From the NCBI RefSeq assembly GCF_019443505.1, contig NZ_CP080377.1:5022001-5086000 (forward strand): a stretch of 64,000 bases of DNA. Reading direction: 5' to 3'. This DNA is from Janthinobacterium sp. PAMC25594 (GTDB taxonomy: Bacteria > Pseudomonadota > Gammaproteobacteria > Burkholderiales > Burkholderiaceae_D). Shown piece after piece: positions 60,553 to 64,000 of the stretch. Numbering within the stretch: position 1 is the first letter of the stretch; each line of letters starts with the position of its first letter. Position numbers and translations under genes: made by a program. The notes under the pieces were generated by a model. It was not told the origin of the DNA. It saw nothing but the letters and a program-made list of their open reading frames with translations, and made no database searches.

Positions 60553-60917
60553 TTTAATACCCCAAATATTTAAAATATTGCAAGTCTTTGATTTTAATTG
60601 AAAATGGCTAGGTTGACCATGGACGCGTGCGCAAATCAGGGAGAAGTGTGCAGGAATAATGTAAGAATATGTAAGATTATATAACGCATTTAACAATATA
60701 TATTTGACGAAAAACAACGGCTATCCGATGGCAATTGCTTTCAGTCATTGCAATATTGATATATTGTAATATTTGCAATATTTCCCGTCGATGGAGAGGG
60801 CGATGCCCCCGCGTGCATCGACCAAGGGCATATCCGGGCATGCTGATTGCTACCTGGCGGGAAATTTAGGATGGCTACCCCGCCAGGCATGGCGTCTGTG
60901 CTGGCACCGTGTCTACT
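60553..60917 (-). promoter_or_regulatory. 365-bp upstream control region of the O-antigen cluster
   Basis: No gene is present. A perfect TATAAT on the minus strand (60676-60681) lies about 125 bp before rfbB and is a likely -10 box, though its -35 is weak. At 60741-60785 an AT-rich imperfect inverted repeat (ATTGCAATATT against AATATTTGCAAT) could be an operator. No RfaH ops element was found. Confidence 0.4.
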
Positions 60918-61808
60918 TTATTGTGTTTTGTAGCAATGCGGGCATGACACCTCATACACGTATTCCGGCGCCAGTTGCTGGCGCGGCGTGACGACGGCGC
61001 GGCAGACGAAACATTGCACGGTTTCCGTCGGTTCCAGTTTCGGGTTCAGGGCCGTGCGGTAGTCGAACACGAAACAGTCGCCCGTGTAGTGCTCGCCGCC
61101 CACTTCCTCGAAATATTTCAGGATGCCGCCATCGAGCTGGTACACGCTGTCGTAGCCGATTTCCTTCATGTGGATGGCGGCCTTTTCGCAGCGGATGCCG
61201 CCCGTGCAGAAGGTGACGACGGTCTTGCCTTCCAGTTCTTCCTTGTGCGCGGCGGCGACGGCCGGGAATTCCGTAAACTTGTCGATACGGTAATCGAGCG
61301 TGTTGTTGAACGTACCCACGTCCACTTCAAACGCGTTGCGCGTTTCCATCATGACCACGGGTTTGCCCGCATCGTCGACGCCGGCGTCGAGCCAGCGCTT
61401 GAGCGTGTGCGCATCGACGGATGGGGCGCGGCCCAGTTCCGGCTTGATCAGCGGCATGCGCATGGTGATGATTTCTTTTTTCAGCTTGACCAGCATGCGC
61501 TTGTGCGATTGTTCGTTCGACAAGCTTTCCTTCCATTCCAGATCGGCCAGCCGCTCGTCGCTGCGCACCCACGCGAGGAAGCTGTCGATATGCTCGCGCG
61601 TACCCGACAGGAACATGTTGATGCCTTCCGGCGTCAGCAGGATCGTGCCCTTCAGCTCCAGCGCCAGGCATTGCTCCTGATACAAGGGACGCATGGCTTC
61701 CGTATCGTCGAGCGTAATGAATTTATACGCGGCGATATTGACAAACGTGGCGGCCAGCGGGCTGACGGCGGCGGAAACGGCGGGTGTTGCTGGGGTGATG
61801 GCTTGCAT
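60918..61808 (-). CDS. trhO: Oxygen-dependent tRNA uridine(34) hydroxylase TrhO (rhodanese-like, YceA)
   Basis: This 296-residue protein has an N-terminal acylphosphatase-like domain ([36 protein letters not shown]) and a rhodanese domain with [15 protein letters not shown] and its catalytic Cys. A C-terminal zinc-type region follows ([24 protein letters not shown]). TrhO hydroxylates U34 of some tRNAs as a step to 5-methoxy- or oxyacetyl-uridine. The ATG at 61808 is chosen. It is divergent from dnaE across 125 bp. Confidence 0.92.
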   Translation of the reverse strand: MQAITPATPAVSAAVSPLAATFVNIAAYKFITLDDTEAMRPLYQEQCLALELKGTILLTPEGINMFLSGTREHIDSFLAWVRSDERLADLEWKESLSNEQSHKRMLVKLKKEIITMRMPLIKPELGRAPSVDAHTLKRWLDAGVDDAGKPVVMMETRNAFEVDVGTFNNTLDYRIDKFTEFPAVAAAHKEELEGKTVVTFCTGGIRCEKAAIHMKEIGYDSVYQLDGGILKYFEEVGGEHYTGDCFVFDYRTALNPKLEPTETVQCFVCRAVVTPRQQLAPEYVYEVSCPHCYKTQ

Positions 61809-61933
61809 GATGGCGATCGGCTTAGACTGAACAGCCGATATTATAAGCCCGACGGGCCAGGCCGGATACCCGGTCCGTACGCGCGACGCGGTAGAATAGA
61901 CCCCATTGAATTTTGCACGAAACGGTACACAGG

Positions 61934-64000
61934 ATGGAAATGGTAATGCAAGAGGCCGGCGCTCCGGCAGGTTCACAGCAAGCGGTGCAGCCCGGTCCCG
62001 CCTTCGTCCACTTGCGCGTGCACTCGGAGTACTCGATCGTCGATGGCCTGGTGCGCATCGACGACGTGGTCAAGGCGGCGGCGAAGGACAAGCAGGTGGC
62101 GCTGGCCGTCACCGACTTGTCGAACCTGTTTGGCATGGTCAAGTTCTACAAGGAAGCGCGCGGCAAGGGCATCAAGCCCATCGTCGGCGTCGACGTGTGG
62201 ATCACGAATGACGACAACCGCGAAAAACCGTCGCGTTTGCTGTTGCTGGCGAAGAATCGCATGGGCTATCTGCAACTGTGCGAACTGTTGTCGACGGCCT
62301 GGCTGACGAACCAGTACAAGGGCCGCGCAGAACTGCGCGTCGAGTGGCTGCAGGCGCTGGCGACGAATACCTACGACCTGTACCCGGGCGAAAGCGCGGC
62401 GAATGGCTTGATCGCCCTGTCCGGCGCGCATTTCGGCGATGTCGGTATTGCTATCGAGAATGGCAATCTGGCTCTGGCCGAGCGCAATGCGCAGCGCTGG
62501 GCCGAGATTTTCCCTGGCCACTTCTATGTCGAGATCCAGCGCGGCGGCCAGGCCAACCAGGAAGCGCAGGTGCGCCATGCGGTGGCACTGGCGGCCAAGC
62601 TCGGCTTACCCGTCGTGGCCACGCATCCCGTGCAATTTATTTCCCCAGAGGAATTTATTGCCCACGAAGCCCGCACCTGTATCGCCGAAGGCGAAATGCT
62701 GGCCAACGCCAAGCGCGTGAAGCGCTTCAATGACAGCCAGCGCTTCCTGTCGCAGGCCGACATGGCGGAATTGTTCGCCGACTTGCCGACCGCGCTGGCC
62801 AATTCCGTGGAAATCGCCAAGCGCTGCAATTTGACCTTGACCCTGGGCAAGCCGCAGCTGCCGAACTTCCCCACGCCGCCCGGCATGACGATCGATGAGT
62901 TCCTCGTTGCCGAATCGCAGGCGGGCCTGGAAAAGCGTTTGATCCAGCTGTATCCCGATCCCGAGCGCCGTGAAAAGGAGCGTCCGCGCTACGAGTCGCG
63001 CTTGAAATTCGAGACGGATACGATTTGCAACATGAAATTCCCCGGCTACTTCCTCATCGTGGCCGAGTTTATCCAGTGGGCCAAGGAAAACGGCGTGCCC
63101 GTCGGCCCGGGCCGCGGTTCGGGTGCCGGTTCGCTGGTGGCGTATTCGCTGCTCATTACCGACCTGGACCCGTTGCAATACAACCTGCTGTTCGAGCGTT
63201 TTCTGAATCCCGAACGCGTCTCGATGCCCGACTTCGATATCGACTTTTGCCAGGAAGGGCGCGACCGCGTCATCCAGCACGTCAAGGATTTGTATGGCAA
63301 GGAGGCCGTCTCGCAGATCGCCACCTTCGGTACCATGGCGGCCAAGGGCGCGATCCGCGACGTGGGTCGCGTGATGGACTTCGGCTACAACTTCTGCGAT
63401 GGTATTTCCAAGCTGATCCCGTTCAAGCCGGGTAAACCCGTGTCGATCGCCGACGCCATCGAGGAAGAGCCGTTGCTCAAGGAGCGCCTGGAAAACGAGG
63501 AAGAGGTCAAGCAGTTGCTGGAACTGGCGCAGCAAGTCGAAGGCATCACGCGCAATATCGGCATGCACGCGGGGGGCGTGCTGATCGCTCCCGGCAAGCT
63601 GACAGACTTTTGCCCGCTGTACACGCAGGGTGGCGATTCGGGCGTCGTGTCGCAGTACGACAAGGATGACGTGGAGGCCGTCGGCCTCGTGAAGTTCGAC
63701 TTTTTGGGTCTGACCACGCTCACCATTCTCGACCGCGCCGTGCGCTACATCAAGCAGCTCGATCCCGCGCAAGCCGATTTCGACCTGGCCACCTTGCCGT
63801 TGAACGACAAGCCGTCGTACGACTTGCTGACCAAGGCCAAGACCGTGGCCGTGTTCCAGCTGGAGTCGCGCGGCATGCAGGGCATGCTGAAAGACGCGCG
63901 TCCCGACCGCTTCGAAGACATTATCGCGCTGGTGGCACTGTACCGTCCGGGCCCGATGGACCTGATTCCCGACTTCTGCAAGCGCAAGCACGGCGAACGT
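61934..64000 (+). CDS. dnaE: DNA polymerase III alpha subunit (partial, first 689 codons)
   Basis: The frame is open from the ATG at 61934 to the window end. It starts with the PHP domain ([39 protein letters not shown]) and continues into the polymerase core: [40 protein letters not shown] and [14 protein letters not shown] with the catalytic aspartates. [16 protein letters not shown] and [13 protein letters not shown] follow later. This is the replicative polymerase. An ATG at 61946 is an alternative start. The C-terminal third, with the beta- and tau-binding parts, is outside the window. Confidence 0.95.
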   Translation, partial: MEMVMQEAGAPAGSQQAVQPGPAFVHLRVHSEYSIVDGLVRIDDVVKAAAKDKQVALAVTDLSNLFGMVKFYKEARGKGIKPIVGVDVWITNDDNREKPSRLLLLAKNRMGYLQLCELLSTAWLTNQYKGRAELRVEWLQALATNTYDLYPGESAANGLIALSGAHFGDVGIAIENGNLALAERNAQRWAEIFPGHFYVEIQRGGQANQEAQVRHAVALAAKLGLPVVATHPVQFISPEEFIAHEARTCIAEGEMLANAKRVKRFNDSQRFLSQADMAELFADLPTALANSVEIAKRCNLTLTLGKPQLPNFPTPPGMTIDEFLVAESQAGLEKRLIQLYPDPERREKERPRYESRLKFETDTICNMKFPGYFLIVAEFIQWAKENGVPVGPGRGSGAGSLVAYSLLITDLDPLQYNLLFERFLNPERVSMPDFDIDFCQEGRDRVIQHVKDLYGKEAVSQIATFGTMAAKGAIRDVGRVMDFGYNFCDGISKLIPFKPGKPVSIADAIEEEPLLKERLENEEEVKQLLELAQQVEGITRNIGMHAGGVLIAPGKLTDFCPLYTQGGDSGVVSQYDKDDVEAVGLVKFDFLGLTTLTILDRAVRYIKQLDPAQADFDLATLPLNDKPSYDLLTKAKTVAVFQLESRGMQGMLKDARPDRFEDIIALVALYRPGPMDLIPDFCKRKHGER

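Noticed and set aside
60553..60917. RfaH ops (JUMPstart) element upstream of the O-antigen cluster
   Set aside because: Only a loose match (GGCGGGGTAGCC on the minus strand near 60870) was found, about 320 bp from rfbB and with the wrong spacing inside the motif.
62606..63991. Minus-strand frame of 461 codons over dnaE
   Set aside because: Antisense shadow of dnaE, which has clear polymerase motifs on the plus strand.

Overview
The window looks like the chromosome of a GC-rich betaproteobacterium of the Oxalobacteraceae, close to Janthinobacterium, Duganella or Massilia. The evidence is the tsaD / rpsU-yqeY-dnaG-rpoD arrangement, a PEP-CTERM sorted protein, a sigma-70 with a long acidic spacer, and high GC in the core genes. 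No database search was possible, so the genus is an inference.

Layout. (1) 1-10.9 kb is core chromosome: the 5' tip of tsaD, a NirD-like protein, a DAHP synthase, YbiB, a YhiN-type flavoprotein, a PEP-CTERM protein and the macromolecular-synthesis cluster rpsU, yqeY, dnaG, rpoD. (2) 10.95-37.73 kb is an integration hot spot at a tRNA gene with a CAU anticodon. A 52-bp piece of the tRNA 3' end occurs four times (10982, 25431, 32678, 37678) and separates three tandem elements. Element A (about 14.4 kb) is an integrated filamentous phage (inovirus). It has a tyrosine integrase, a repressor-like protein, a replication initiator, an ssDNA-binding-like protein, tiny membrane proteins, a major coat protein, two TspB/pIII-type proteins, a pVI-like protein, Zot (pI) and its own secretin (pIV). 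It also carries about 4 kb of extra genes, including a DUF3800 protein with an unknown partner. Element B (about 7.2 kb) is satellite- or plasmid-like. It has a P4-type tyrosine integrase, a serine recombinase, an SF3-like helicase, a set of GGGTGATCA iterons and small cargo genes. Element C (about 4.9 kb) is a decayed element. Its integrase is reduced to a C-terminal stub beside an IS110-family element that is itself split by an IS5-like element. It still carries an AT-rich NACHT-type NTPase, a probable anti-phage gene.

(3) 37.8-45.0 kb is core chromosome again: an FKBP isomerase, a HAD nucleotidase, pdxJ, an orphan amidase/partner pair resembling a secreted effector with its immunity protein, a Crp/Fnr regulator and a RhlE-type RNA helicase. 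(4) 45.4-60.6 kb is a Wzx/Wzy-dependent O-antigen cluster on the minus strand. RfbA, RfbB, WecE and WecD point to a dTDP-4-acetamido-4,6-dideoxy-galactose precursor. A CapD-type dehydratase, two reductase/epimerases and a PglC-like phosphoglycosyltransferase point to a UDP-linked 2-acetamido-2,6-dideoxyhexose that starts the repeat unit. Wzx, Wzy and Wzz export, polymerise and set chain length. (5) 60.9-64.0 kb holds trhO and the first two thirds of a divergent dnaE.

The most interesting part is the three-element tRNA array, with candidate defence or exclusion cargo in each element. Also notable are a 166-bp palindromic element near 2.0 kb and a repeated 16-bp palindrome in the inovirus intergenic regions.
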